Program-made: the position numbers and the translations under genes
Source of the DNA: Carnegiea gigantea
Lineage: Eukaryota > Streptophyta > Magnoliopsida > Caryophyllales > Cactaceae
NCBI GenBank assembly: GCA_029747015.1
Contig: JAKOGI010001992.1
Location: 56,001-120,000, forward strand
DNA: 64,000 nucleotides
Direction of reading: 5' to 3'
The notes under the pieces: generated by a model
Databases searched by the model: none
Seen by the model: the letters and a program-made list of their open reading frames with translations, nothing else
What the model was told of the DNA's origin: nothing
In this document: piece by piece, positions 1 to 11,080 of the stretch
Position numbering within the stretch: the first letter of the stretch is position 1
How the letters are laid out: each line of letters begins with the position of its first letter

Positions 1-16
1 ACATGGTGTCTGGAAA

Positions 17-202
17 ACTTCTTAGGAGGTCACCCATCATAAGATTTCCCTACAGCAAGCACACTTAACTATGGAGTTCTTAAGAGTGAGTTTCCCGAAA
101 CCAAATGTGCACCTTTCTTTTCAGGGAGCCCACTCATAAGAACTCCACAGTTAAGCATGCTTGCTGTAGGGAAATCTTATGATGGGTGACCTCCTGGGAA
201 GT
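17..202. repeat. Inverted repeat of 5S-rRNA-derived sequence
   Basis: Two arms of about 75-80 bases (17-96 and about 125-202) are reverse complements with a few mismatches, separated by about 28 bases. The right arm reads like the 3' two thirds of plant 5S rRNA. It has an A-box-like AGTTAAGCATGCTT at 149-162 and a C-box-like GATGGGTGACCTCCTGGGAA starting at 181. The left arm is the same sequence on the minus strand. In Cassandra TRIM retrotransposons the LTR carries such a 5S region as a pol III promoter. The head-to-head arrangement could fold into a long hairpin. The middle of the 5S sequence has diverged, so this is not a working 5S gene. Confidence 0.75.
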
Positions 203-330
203 TTCTTAGACAGCGTGTGACTAAGGATGAAGTACGCAGGAAAGACTTGTGGTTATCTGTGGAGCTAGTCAACGATCCTTGAAGCCATTCCTGGTAACTA
301 CTTACGACTCAAAAAGGGGTCAGGGAGTTA
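125..330 (+). mobile_element. Cassandra-like TRIM LTR fragment
   Basis: Downstream of the 5S-like arm the sequence continues as GTGTGACTAAGGATGAAGTA, then a run ending in AAAGACTTGTGG and a later GTCAACGATCC. This resembles the conserved stretch that follows the 5S domain in Cassandra LTRs. No primer site, second LTR or target duplication is visible, and the window starts inside the repeat. The call rests on recognised motifs and was not checked against a consensus. Confidence 0.55.
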
Positions 331-3289
331 CAGAAACTCAAGAGTTTGATGATTGAGAAGTTGGATGTCAAAATGGTAAAAATGGGTAGAAACCCTAATT
401 ATCCACTTAAGTGACTTTATAATCCTGACCTATTTTTAGACACGCCCGAAAACCAAATTCAGGGGCAGTACAGGGGCAAAAGCCCAAATTGAGCAAAAAG
501 AAATCAAACACAACATTAAATGTGAACTTTTCAATTGAAGTTCATATATAAATCTCATATATTAGTCTATTGCCCAGCAAAAAGGGAGCAAGAGGTACAA
601 GAGTATCCCTACTTACAAAGGAGTTACACTAAAAGCTTATAATAGGCCAAAGGCAAAAATTACGACCATGCAAAAGTTAGCCTAAATCATTAGTTTATGG
701 CTTTTTCACAACTTTTCCCTTCACTAAAAGGGAAGTCTTATACTCTTAATGTCTAGGGTCATAACATCATCTTCAGTTTGTTCACAAAGCGATATCCTAG
801 TAGTACCTAAGGATCGACAAGGCTATTATCTTTGCCGACTTGATAGACATTTAGTAAAAACCAACTTCCTTTTACCCGTTCCCCAAGACTCTAGGCCCTT
901 ACATAAAGAGCTTAGAAGAGGAACGGACGAGAGAGTTGGAGAAGTGCTAGGACTAGATGTGTACCCCTAGAACACCTTAATTTCCTCCTAGGAAATACAT
1001 GCAAGCCCCACTACAATGGGCTGCACCCCCCCAAAAGCTAATGGGACGGGACATAGTTGGGGGCTATTACCTATCTTAGATAAAAGGGGATAACACCTTA
1101 AACACCTCCAGAGATTATGTAGATGGGAGTAAAGGCACGATATACCCAAGAACTAGATGAATATAAGAAATCACTGTATGAAGACATGGAGGCCCTGTTA
1201 AACTCCAAAAGTGTGTGGGTTGAGGTAAAGCCATCTTTATCAAAAGTGGTAGTAAGAAGAAGAAACCCTAGAAAATTTTTGCATAAAATTGTGAGGTGTG
1301 TTGGCTTTAAAATGGCAAACTTGCAATATCCCCTATTTATGGGAAAACCCCAAAGTGGTTATTGTTATTGTAACTGATGATTGGGGAAGACCAAAAAAAG
1401 GCTAGATAAAAATAGGATTCTTTAGTTATTGCTAAGATTATATTATAAATGCACAAACTTGTGTTACATAGAGAGCATACATGAGGTAAAAAAGGAAGAA
1501 AAGAGGGGAAAAAAAACCTTTACTAATGGTCAAGCTCATCTTCTATAACTTGCCCACTGCCAAAAAGCGTTGTCCCTGTTAGATTTATGTCTTCAAGACC
1601 TAGCTCTCTTCTTGTCTCATTCTTCTCATCTCCTCCGTTTCCTATAGTAAAGCCCTCAAACATCCACACCTATCTTCTAGGCCCCTAGTGAGTCCTTTCT
1701 CTAGCTCTTATTCATCGCAGGTACGAACCCGACCACTGGGATTTTCCATTCTCTCATGAGCCCCACTACTCCGCGATATAAAAGTAACAGGGACCTCAAA
1801 AACTTTCTACTAGGGATAAACCCTGGGCTCCTCTACATAGGATAGGGGGAGTGAAAGGGGGGAGTAGAAAAGTGAAGGCCAGAGGAAGATTGTAGAGTGG
1901 ATCAGGAAAATGATCACCTCAAAAGCCCTTAAGGGCAATAAGAGAATAGCGAAACATGTAAGGATACTAAAGTCTTGGTTTTGGTTGGAATCTTGGTTAG
2001 TGATAAAGAGGCAGTGAGCTGGGTGAATACACACCATTTACAACAATTTATCATAGAATAGAGGAAGAACAGGTAGAAACTAGCTTCAAAGAAAATATGA
2101 CAACTAGGTCTTCAAATTGGGCCATTACTCTCTATTATACCTTATTCAAGATGCTCACATGAGGCTTCAAAATCTATCAACGTATCCAACTTGGTAGTCA
2201 CCAAAACCTAGTACCAATATCTAGGGAGGATTTCTTTTCTTTTCTCCCCGTACAGTTGCTTAGGGACCATGCCCCATGTGTGGTACTCTAATAATTACCT
2301 CCTTAGGGGTATGGAAAAAAAGGAAGATGACCAAAGAAGGTCCAAGTGGATGTAGAAAGGTTCAGCACCTTAAAGGAAAAAGTTCTAGAAGAGAACAATG
2401 GGATAAAAAAGAACTTCAACAAAGCTTCGTAAAGCTTAAAAGACGTGGAGTTTACAGACACCCTCTGAAATAATTTTGGAAAGTGTTAAGAGATTTCTTG
2501 AAGAAATTGATCTGAAAAGCTAAATTTATAACCAAAATTAGAGAAAAAAGCATCATTAGATGGAGGAAAAGACCCCAATAGATGAAGTCCAATCAAGAAA
2601 GCTTTATAGACTGAACCATCCATCATTATTACCACAGGGAAAAGGAGAAAAGCTAAAAAAAAGCTAAATTAAAGGAGGTTCTAGCAGCATTGAATAAGTG
2701 CCAAAATAATTTCTCGAGGAATGAAAAACAAAATTAGCTAAAGATTTAGAATTTCGAAGTAAGAGATTTGAAATCCAATTAAGGGAAAATTTCCTTAAGA
2801 AACTTGATAAAAATTCATTGAAAAAATCTTAGGTAAGCCATTTTAGGAAAAGAGACCATATAAATAAAGTCTACACAAAATTAGCCCTAAGAAAGTCATT
2901 AAGGTCTAGATAACTGATAATTCAAGGCGAAGAATTCCTAAAGAGATAAAGAGGCTAAGTTGGTTGTACTTTAACATCCCCAAAGGGACAAATGATTTAG
3001 GTAACTAAAAGCTCTAAGATGAATTAGGTCATCGCCTAATAAAAGCCTAAGAAAGAGATAGATCGAGTCAAGTGAGCCACTAGGCTTGAGTTGTTTGGAT
3101 GTGAACATAAGCTCCATAAGACCTAAGTCCACTGAAGCCTTAAAAATAAGTCAATGCACATGGCTTGATAGAGAAAGAAAGATCTGGCCAAGATCTCCTA
3201 AATTGACAACGAATCGATAAAGATCCTTGAGTCTGAATAAAATTGGGAAATAGTCTATATCTGAATAAATATAGAATTCTAGTAAAATT
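331..3289. other. Unassigned repeat-like region
   Basis: About 3 kb with no recognisable gene. Open frames are short (60-85 codons at 749-970, 1123-1377 and 2276-2473) and show no known domain. The part from 2276 to 3290 is purine-rich with many stops, and may be decayed retroelement sequence upstream of the LINE fragment. No terminal repeats were found. Confidence 0.4.
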
Positions 3290-4514
3290 CATCTAAGAGA
3301 TAAGAGACGGAGTAAATCATAAGTTAAACTTTAATACGCTGACGATATTGTGTTAATAGATGAGACGAGAGACGAAAAATAGAAAAGTGGAGAGATACTT
3401 TGAAATCCGTAGGGTTTAGGGTAAACATAGCCAATACCGAGTATTTAAAATGTAAGTTCAGTGAAAGGGAAGAAGAGATAGTACAAGACATCATCATAGG
3501 AAATATGGCAACACCAAAGGTTGGGAAGTTTAAATACTTCAGCTTGATCATACAAGGCAATTAAGAGATTGACAATGACATTAGTAACAACATAAGGGTG
3601 GAGTGGCAAAAATGGAGGTATGCATCTAGTGTATTGTGCAATAAAAAGATCTCAATAAAACTTAAAGGGAAGTTTTACCGTATGGTGGTTCGACCAACAT
3701 TGTTATACGGCTCAGGGTGTTAGCAAATAAAGAAGAACCAGGTTTAGAAATTATTAGTAGCAAAAACGAGGATGTCAGATGGATTTCTAACCATACAAGA
3801 TCATATAGAATTAGGAATGAAATTTCAGAGCGAAATTAGGCGTGGCACCTATAGATAATAAACTAAGGGAAGTAAGACTCGAACGGTTTGAGCATATTAG
3901 GAGAAGGGATGTAAATGCACTTGTGTGGGTTAGTGAGAGGCTGGACCTTTTAGGTTATAAGAGGGTACAGGAAGACCAAAAAAGAATTGGAATGAGCAAT
4001 CAGAGAAGATATGAAACTCTTGGGGCTTACGGAGGGCATGGATCAGGATAAAAGTTCTTGGAGATCTAGAATTAGAGTGATACATTGCAAATAACTAGGT
4101 TTTTTTTTATGGTGTGTGTAGTTACTTATTGTATACTGTTATAGTCCTATTGGCTTCTAATTTTATTTATATTTGTATTTATATTTATATTTATATTTAT
4201 CTATTTATTTTTATGTTTAATTGTTAATATGCTATATACACTTAATTTTCACTGTGTTTTTCTGTTCAGTTATGTACTTGTGTAAGGTACGTTTAGCACT
4301 ACAAACCTTAATTATTGAGTGCTTCTTTTCAAATGTGTCATAAAGGTTTCCAACTCAATTTTCTTCCAATGTTTTTTAAATGTGGATTTGTTGGGATTGG
4401 TCTCTTTACTTGCATAGGTGCTTGCGAGGGTAAGACTGCCTGTATGTGGATCTTTCCATACGCCATGGTAGCAGGGCTTATATTAGAAGTTGTTTTTGTT
4501 GTTATTGTTGTTGT
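3290..4514 (+). mobile_element. RTE-clade LINE, truncated 3' end
   Basis: The plus strand encodes broken pieces of a non-LTR reverse transcriptase in the order found in plant RTE elements. A catalytic ADDIVLIDET segment starts at 3338. A YG-type block follows around 3690 (VVRPTLLYGS). The C-terminal stretch at 3842-4051 contains APIDNKLREVRLERFEHIRR. Stops and frameshifts interrupt every block. The 3' end at 4425-4514 has the RTE-like tail 'GGTAAGACTGCCTGTATG' followed by a degenerate TTG/TTA run ending near 4514. Endonuclease and the N-terminal RT are missing, as expected from 5' truncation. No target duplication was identified. Confidence 0.72.
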
Positions 4515-4559
4515 GTTACTAGTCTCCCCTAAAACTCTCCTTAACTTGGGCGTCAGAGG

Positions 4560-5345
4560 CTCTTCAAGTACAGAAAACCCCTTCATTGAGAGTTATTTTG
4601 TTGGGAGCTCTTGGATGACGGCATATGTTACTCAACGTTCCTAGAAGAATCATAGAAACTCTATACTGTGCTAAGATATATTGAAATTTCATATTAGTAA
4701 TGGTCTTAATCTTAGATGGATCGACTTTAATTCCTCTTAAGCTGACAACATATCCTAGCAGTTTTTTGAAAAGTGACTCCAAAAGTATACCTCTGCCGGT
4801 TCAAGTGCAAGTTTTATTTTCATAGTCTTTTAAAATATTTTCAGAGGGGACATACCCTTATCTACTTTTTTATTTAATGATAATGTTATCAACATGGACC
4901 TTTATCTCTTTATGTATCACATTACATAAAAAGGTTTGAGCCGCCCTTTCATAGTTGCTTCAGGTGTTTATCAGGTCGAATAGCATCACCTTGTAGCATA
5001 AGCTGCCCCATTGCGTGATGAAAGTAATTCTTTCGTGGTCCTATTCGGCCATTGTTATTTAGGTATGACCTATATAACCACCCATGAGAAATAATAGATG
5101 ATGTCCCATTGTGTTATCTATTGAGAAGTCGATATGTGATGAAGGTCAGTCATCCTTTGGACTTCCCTTGTTTAAATTTCGGAAACCCATACATGGCAGA
5201 CTTGTCCCATTTTCTCGGGCTAGAACAATGTTGGCTGTCTAATCGGGATAATCAGAAACCCTTTAGAAGCCGATGCCTAGTTACTTCTATACTTCTTCTT
5301 TTATCTTTAAGGCCCATTCGGCTCTCATTCGATGAAGTTTCTGTT
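4560..5345 (-). pseudogene. Ty3/gypsy (Tat-type) reverse transcriptase remnant
   Basis: Read on the minus strand from 5345 down, broken frames give RT fragments in the expected order. First come KQKLHRMRAEWALKIKEEV, an NLNKGSPKDD block, then FHHAMGAAYAT around 5000. The end is a connection-like GYVVSLRGIKVDPSKIKTI at 4690-4750. These blocks match the Tat/Ogre branch of plant gypsy elements. The catalytic aspartates are not readable and there are many stops and indels. The gag remnant of probably the same element lies to the right at 7560-8515, consistent with one minus-strand element. Confidence 0.7.
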
Positions 5346-7559
5346 TAACAAGATTTGCATATGGATATAGTGAAATTTTTTACTCAATGATCCTAGATCA
5401 ACCATGTCTTTATTGGACCATGAAAAGACATCTTTAAATTCTTTTAATAAGTAAGCAAATTACTTTTCTTATTAGGGAATTAGGGATGAACCCAGCCTCA
5501 GCTCCTTTGGATCTTTTGTTCTAACATTTATTGGTTTTTTCCCTCTTCAAGGATAGTAGTTTTATTATATTCATTATTCATTAAGGTTTTAGAGAGGGCT
5601 AATACTTTACTAGTGTAGACACTAGAAGCACACCCACAAAGACTTATGTTGTTGAAACTTAAGTAAATACATTAGCTTTAGCTTGGGATGAAATAGAAGG
5701 GGACTCTCTCTTATACATAAAAAGATGATTTAGCTTAAAATTGACATTTTTGTTGGCTTAACACCTTTCAAATGGTCAACTTCACCCCTTTTCTCCTATT
5801 GCTAGTGCTCCACCTTATCTTGGTATACTTCCCTTTGGATGTATTAGTGATAATCTTTATAGGGTGGAAGTCCCTATTAACTACTAGTCACACCATCGTG
5901 GATCTTTATGCTTCCTCTTTTCCACTCCAAATAGCGACCCAAAATGGCCAAGGCCGTCCTTACAAGCCCAATTTATTTTGGATTTCTCCCAGATATGGGA
6001 TGTATTTTAACTCATAGAATCCATAATAAGGTGCATCTTTCCCTTTCTTTAGGAAAGCCCTTTTGAGGGTCAATAGGTATAGGTCCCCTTATCCTGCATA
6101 TGCTTTCTGAGCTTCTTCTCTCTAATTTTTAAATGAATCTCTTGAAGAGAAAGCTCGTACCCTAAACCAAAGAGGTGAAGAAATAGATTTTCCTTAAGAG
6201 GAGAAGCAAGCATCCCTAGCCTCTTCCCTAGTTGGGTTCCAGGCAGATAGCACATGTTCCTCATCATGGCATTAACTTCTTGTTAGATAAAAAGTCAAAG
6301 TGGAATGAGACATCATCCTTTGATTTGATGACAGCACATTCATCAGCCATAAAGCACCAAATCTCTATGCTAATGTCATCATGCTCAATCTACAAAATTA
6401 GGGCTCTCTTTTCAATTGTTATGATCATGGGATCAACATATATAGTCCTAGCAGGCCCTTTTACTATTATTTTGACCTTCTAATGAAGGGTAAAGGGAAT
6501 AACTTTTGGTCATGTAGCTAGGGGCAACCAAACGGGAGGTTGAAAGTAGCTTGGATGTCTTTGACTGGAAAGCTACCCTTCTCTTTGTCCTTTAACTGCT
6601 ATATTAAGGGTAATATTTCCTAAACTAAGCTCGCAAGCCCTACATCAAAGGGGTTATATCCTCTTCTGTTATGCCTAATTTTCTTGTCATTCTAGTGGGC
6701 ATATGTTAACTGATGACCTATTATCTACTAAGGTCATGGGTATAAACTTGTTTCAGCAAGTTGTAGTGAGATATAGGACCTTATTATGTTTTATCTCTTC
6801 ATGAGGGAAGTGTATATCATTAAAAGTTATGATCGAAGGGAACCTTTCTGTTGTGAAGAAACCAACTAATTCTTTAGAGGTAGTCTGCACTAAAACTTCG
6901 ATTCCTACGAGGACCTTAATTAGTGGTACCTATTTATGGTTGCCTAAGGGGTCTAAAATCTTCCATATATGATGTGGGCCTTCGTCTTTTTTGGCATGGT
7001 GAGGACTAGGTCCTCTTGTGACTTGGGTGTCATGGTGGGATTTCGCTAATGCTTTTTTGAGTCATATATGTAGGTTTATAATTTGTCCTATTGTGAGTGA
7101 GGTACCTCTCCATTTTTATCCCATTTCAACTGATGTTTTCAACGGGGATGAAAGGAGCCATCCAAGTGTCCTCTTGGTCATTTCGCCATATTCCATTGAT
7201 TTTGTCCTCAACGAGGATGGATGAGTCGAGTTCTTCTTCCATGGAGAAAATTGCAAGCATGAAACTTAATGGGCTGGCTCAATTGGTGGTCTTTGCCACA
7301 TTCAGAATGGGTAGGGTCCGATTATCTATCATGTCTTCTACTACATGATATAGGGCAATACATAATCAATATCGTGCCCTTTCCCACGATGGTAATTGCG
7401 ATGGGCATTGAGGTCGTACTTTGCACTTCTTTTGTCCTCCAGTGCATTCGAGTGTGGGCCAGATGGACTTGAGGGGCCCTTGACTTTTATATATTTTCGA
7501 GGCTTATCCGAGCTTGATCCCTAGTAAGGTTGAAACCCAATAAGTGCATCGTGTTTTTG
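5346..7559 (-). other. Decayed internal region of the Tat-type element
   Basis: This stretch lies between the RT remnant and the gag remnant, where protease and linker would be expected. I see only short open frames (for example 5772-6017, 7018-7224 and 7269-7472 on the plus strand) and no convincing protease motif. The assignment is by position only. Confidence 0.4.
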
Positions 7560-8515
7560 AAGCCTTTATTACATTGTCATCGTTTACTCTCTTGAGGCTG
7601 AGGTGGTGGTTGCTTTCTTGTCTTTAAAAGAGCCTTTGTCATTTGGATAAGGTTTCCTTGGTCCTTTTTGTATCTCTTCCTTCCTTACTATCCTAGTATC
7701 ATGTAATTGCATAAATGCACTCAGGAGCTGGAATTTAATGTTTAGATTATACTTTGCCCTCAGGTTCTTAATCATCATTTGTAATTGGCCTTTCTAACTC
7801 AGATGGTTTAAGACGAAAGTGGCTTTTGCCCTCCATTGGATAAGAAATTTTGGAAAGCTTTCCTTTTTGTCTTGCTTTAGCAATTCCATGTCACGAAGTG
7901 TAGTAGGCAATTCCATGTTATAAGCATATTATGATAGGAATTCCTTGGTTATACTATCTCAAGTACTAGCCTTCTATGGGTTAAGGGAATAAAATAAGCT
8001 ACCAACTGCCTCTCCCAACGAAAGGGGGAATATTTGAGGAAAAAGGGCCTTATTTATGCCTTTCAAGCTCATTATGTTGATAAAACTACTCAAATGGAAG
8101 GATAGGTTACCTAATAATGTAAATTTCAAGTTTTTGGGAAAGGAAACTTCACAAGTAACTTCTCTTTTGAAATACGTGTACAAAGGATTTGGTCTATGAA
8201 TTGGTTCCTAAATAATTAGGAGCTCCTTAGAAGCTACTCTTTTTTTTCATTTTTAAATTCAAGTTTATGTTGTTTTTTTGGCAAGTTCATTTATGAGTCT
8301 TTTGTGCTCATTTAGTTTAATTTCAAAACGAATCTCTCTATTTGGGCCAACATGTTAGCCCTAACGGTTGTTATCTGATTGGTGGCATCATTTCCTTCTT
8401 CATGATGGTGATTGCTGTTGATCATTTTCCACCATAGAGTCAGGAGCTTCCCTTTCGAAGCTCTGGGACAACAATCTTACCAAGCGATCCTAAATGTCTA
8501 ATCTTAATGTGCTCA
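7560..8515 (-). pseudogene. Tat-type gypsy gag remnant
   Basis: On the minus strand the frame at 7974-8183 gives FKREVTCEVSFPKNLKF, then a segment resembling the conserved gag core of Tat-lineage gypsy elements (HLSSFINIMSLKGINKALF, then FPLSLGEAVGSLFYSLNP). The frame at 7584-7778 is a basic C-terminal segment (RKEEIQKGPRKPYPNDKG). A probable N terminus starts near 8515 with MSTLRLDI. Stops and frameshifts separate these pieces. A second copy of the same core lies at 42,661-42,843 on the same strand. Confidence 0.68.
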
Positions 8516-9030
8516 TTTTACCTCTAAAAAGGCATTAAGTTCGAGATTTTATAAGAAGAAAACCTTTTTAAAAAAAGAAGAAAGTAGATGAAAGGAAATG
8601 AGTTTTCACTTGACCATATATTGATAACGTTGGGGGCAGAACAGAGGAAAGAGACTTTAGTCCAAACCTTAAGACTACTGGCATGGCCATGACAAGAACC
8701 TTAAGGGACCCGAAAGGTGAGGTAGACTAAACGAAGCACAGGACTAACGGTATGATGTTGGCACACCATTAGCCTTTTGTTGGCCCCTTTCTATTTGAAA
8801 GACATGATCACTAGGCTGCAGTGGCATCCTATTATAACCATTAGTGTAGTATTCTAGCTGTCGCTAGCATAAGTTCGACTGTTGCTGAGTCATGTCCATT
8901 GACTACTAGTTAGGGAACTTTTGCATTCCTATTAGGGTTTTGATTCTTAGTTAAAAGACTAGAGGATACTAAATCATTTTCCAAAAAAGGACTCTCTTGA
9001 CACACAAATGATGATAACAACACTTAACAT
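8516..9030. other. Leader between gag remnant and dispersed repeat
   Basis: Noncoding. If the gag at 7560-8515 belongs to an element whose 5' LTR is the repeat starting near 9040, this stretch would be its primer-site and leader region. I do not see a convincing tRNA-complementary primer site, so this is positional inference only. Confidence 0.3.
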
Positions 9031-9039
9031 TCATTCATC

Positions 9040-11080
9040 GCAGTCATATGCTTGAGGTTCAATTCTAACTCTACAGTCAAAAGAGGCGCACAACAAAGTC
9101 GGTGGTCATAATGCCCATGTGGGATGAACTTGATTCTTTTTATCTTTAAAGCGGTGTGCTTTGAAGAGCCACACGGTGGTTCTCCTTAGATGCAATGTCA
9201 CGATTGTATGGAAAAGGCAAGCTGTAGCAAGGTGGTCCACATGATTTTAGGCGTAAAAGAAGTATCCTAGGGGTGTGCTTTACTAAGGGATGCTAGATAA
9301 ACTTTGACATTCAAACACCGATGTTTATATGATATAATTTTTGAACCGAAAAATGAAAATTTTTAATTGCTTTCATTTCTTTCAAGTCCTACCAACTTAT
9401 TTACATATCCCTAATGGAGTCACCACTAAAAATGCCTGTCCTGGTGGTGGTAGTCCATGCTGAGTTTAGCCTGTAGCTTGAATGACCACTTCCCTTGTGC
9501 AGACCATTCTCTTTTGAGGGGATGCATTAGATTGGCTTTCTTAAGTGCTGATTTGTGGAGTTACATGGTAGATGGATTAGAGCTTTGGTTTTTAGAGTGA
9601 CCAGCATATTTTAAAGAAATTGTGAAAACCTATAATTTTATTTAAAAAATACCCAATTTCTTCTTCTAACCAAGTCCTTAGATCGAAGGGATAACCATGG
9701 AGCATAGGACTTAACTTTTAGTAAGGGACAGGTTTACAATACAAGTTATAATTTCGAATGTCCTAAATGGAGATTAAGAAAAATAACTCTACTGAGAATG
9801 GATCCAAGGGCAAAGCTATAGTATGATTAAGGGTGAAACTCACCATTATATTGCCCACTTCAAAAGTGATCTCTACTATAAATGAATGTATTAAAACTTT
9901 TATTCTTTGGTTCCATGCAAAAGGTGTTTCTCATGATTTTGGTCTTATTTAATAAGACAATTAGCAAGAAATGTTTTGTAACCACTTACCAGTAGGCCAT
10001 TTTCATATGGAAATTGATATGTACAGAAAGCAATAGACTTAATGGTCACTTTATTATGAACATAGTATTATTTTATATACGAAAAGAATGAACATTAAGC
10101 AACTAATCAAGGAGGATCAAAGAAAAGCATGACTATGAACCTAAGAATTGAAGGAGGCTTTAAACAAATTATTTTCTTTAGCTTATGGTCCCTTGATCCA
10201 AGCAGTTAGTGAATAAAAAATGTACATTTGATTCGCTCTTCCAATTGTGCTAGGGTAGGATGAAGACTGGTCCAATTTCATAAGAGTTTGAGTGAAGATT
10301 TGGTAAAGTTTTGTTTCTTGAAAGTACTTTTCGTAAAAGCGGAGAGAGAATTTAGAGAGGTAGAGTTTCTCTTAGATGTGGGCCCTGAGGAGAAATGTAT
10401 AGAGTTTCCTCAAGGTGGAATGTTATTATCAATGAGAGGGTGAAGTTCACTTTTAAAGTGTTGGCATGGCAATCTCACCGAGCAAGTTATAAATCAAGAG
10501 CTAAAATCAAGTCATTTTATTCATTAAATTCTCATAAAGGGTATAATTGTTAGATTATCACTAATGATGTTGTAACCTTGCTAATTAGCTTGATTGGAGT
10601 AATCCACCAGTTAAAAACACACGGGATTTATGATGTGGGGAGCAAGGTAGGATCCAACAATCTGCATTGAGTCACATCGACGATAGCTGGGCATCCCAAA
10701 CTTGTCATTGGATCCCAACAGCTACATGTATCATGTCACTAGCCCCAGTTTTCCACCTTAAGTGAATTATTTGTGAGAGTTTGAAGGTGAGGCAATCCGT
10801 GATCCTAGTGGTTACTATCTCACTCACACATCCTCAAGGTCTAGGGTTGAAGCCCTCAAGCTAGCATATCACCTAAAACCCCTAGGCTTTTCCATTTTTG
10901 TAACTATTTTGAAACTTCTGGACTTTCACATGCTTTTAAAACTTTTTAAGAATTTTTTATATGAGAAGATGTCTTATTTATAGACTAGTTATAAATTCAA
11001 GTATAACGTTGCATCACCCTTAATGGCTTAGGTGATTATCATCAATGAACGCACAGGGCAGACAAATGTGTGGTGCATCT
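9040..11080. repeat. Dispersed repeat family, copy A (probable LTR-derived)
   Basis: Copy A shares ordered blocks with B (15,700-18,010) and C (47,890-48,750). A and C share TCATAATGCCC near 9108 and 47,996 and an 'AAGAGCCACA' block. They also share a block like GAGTCACCACTAAAA (GTGTCGCCACTAAAAG in C). A and B share the TTGGATTAGAGCTTT-type block, an 'AATCTCTACTA' block, a GGCAAAGTTTTGTT-type block and the tRNA-like tail at 10,790-10,870. It follows a Tat gag on its right side, so it may be that element's LTR. Ends and target duplications were not found. Confidence 0.6.

Noticed and set aside
17..202. Functional 5S rRNA gene
   Set aside because: The 5' third and the IE region do not match 5S rRNA, and flanks look like Cassandra LTR.
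4315..4644. 109-codon plus frame
   Set aside because: It runs through the noncoding 3' tail of the RTE LINE.
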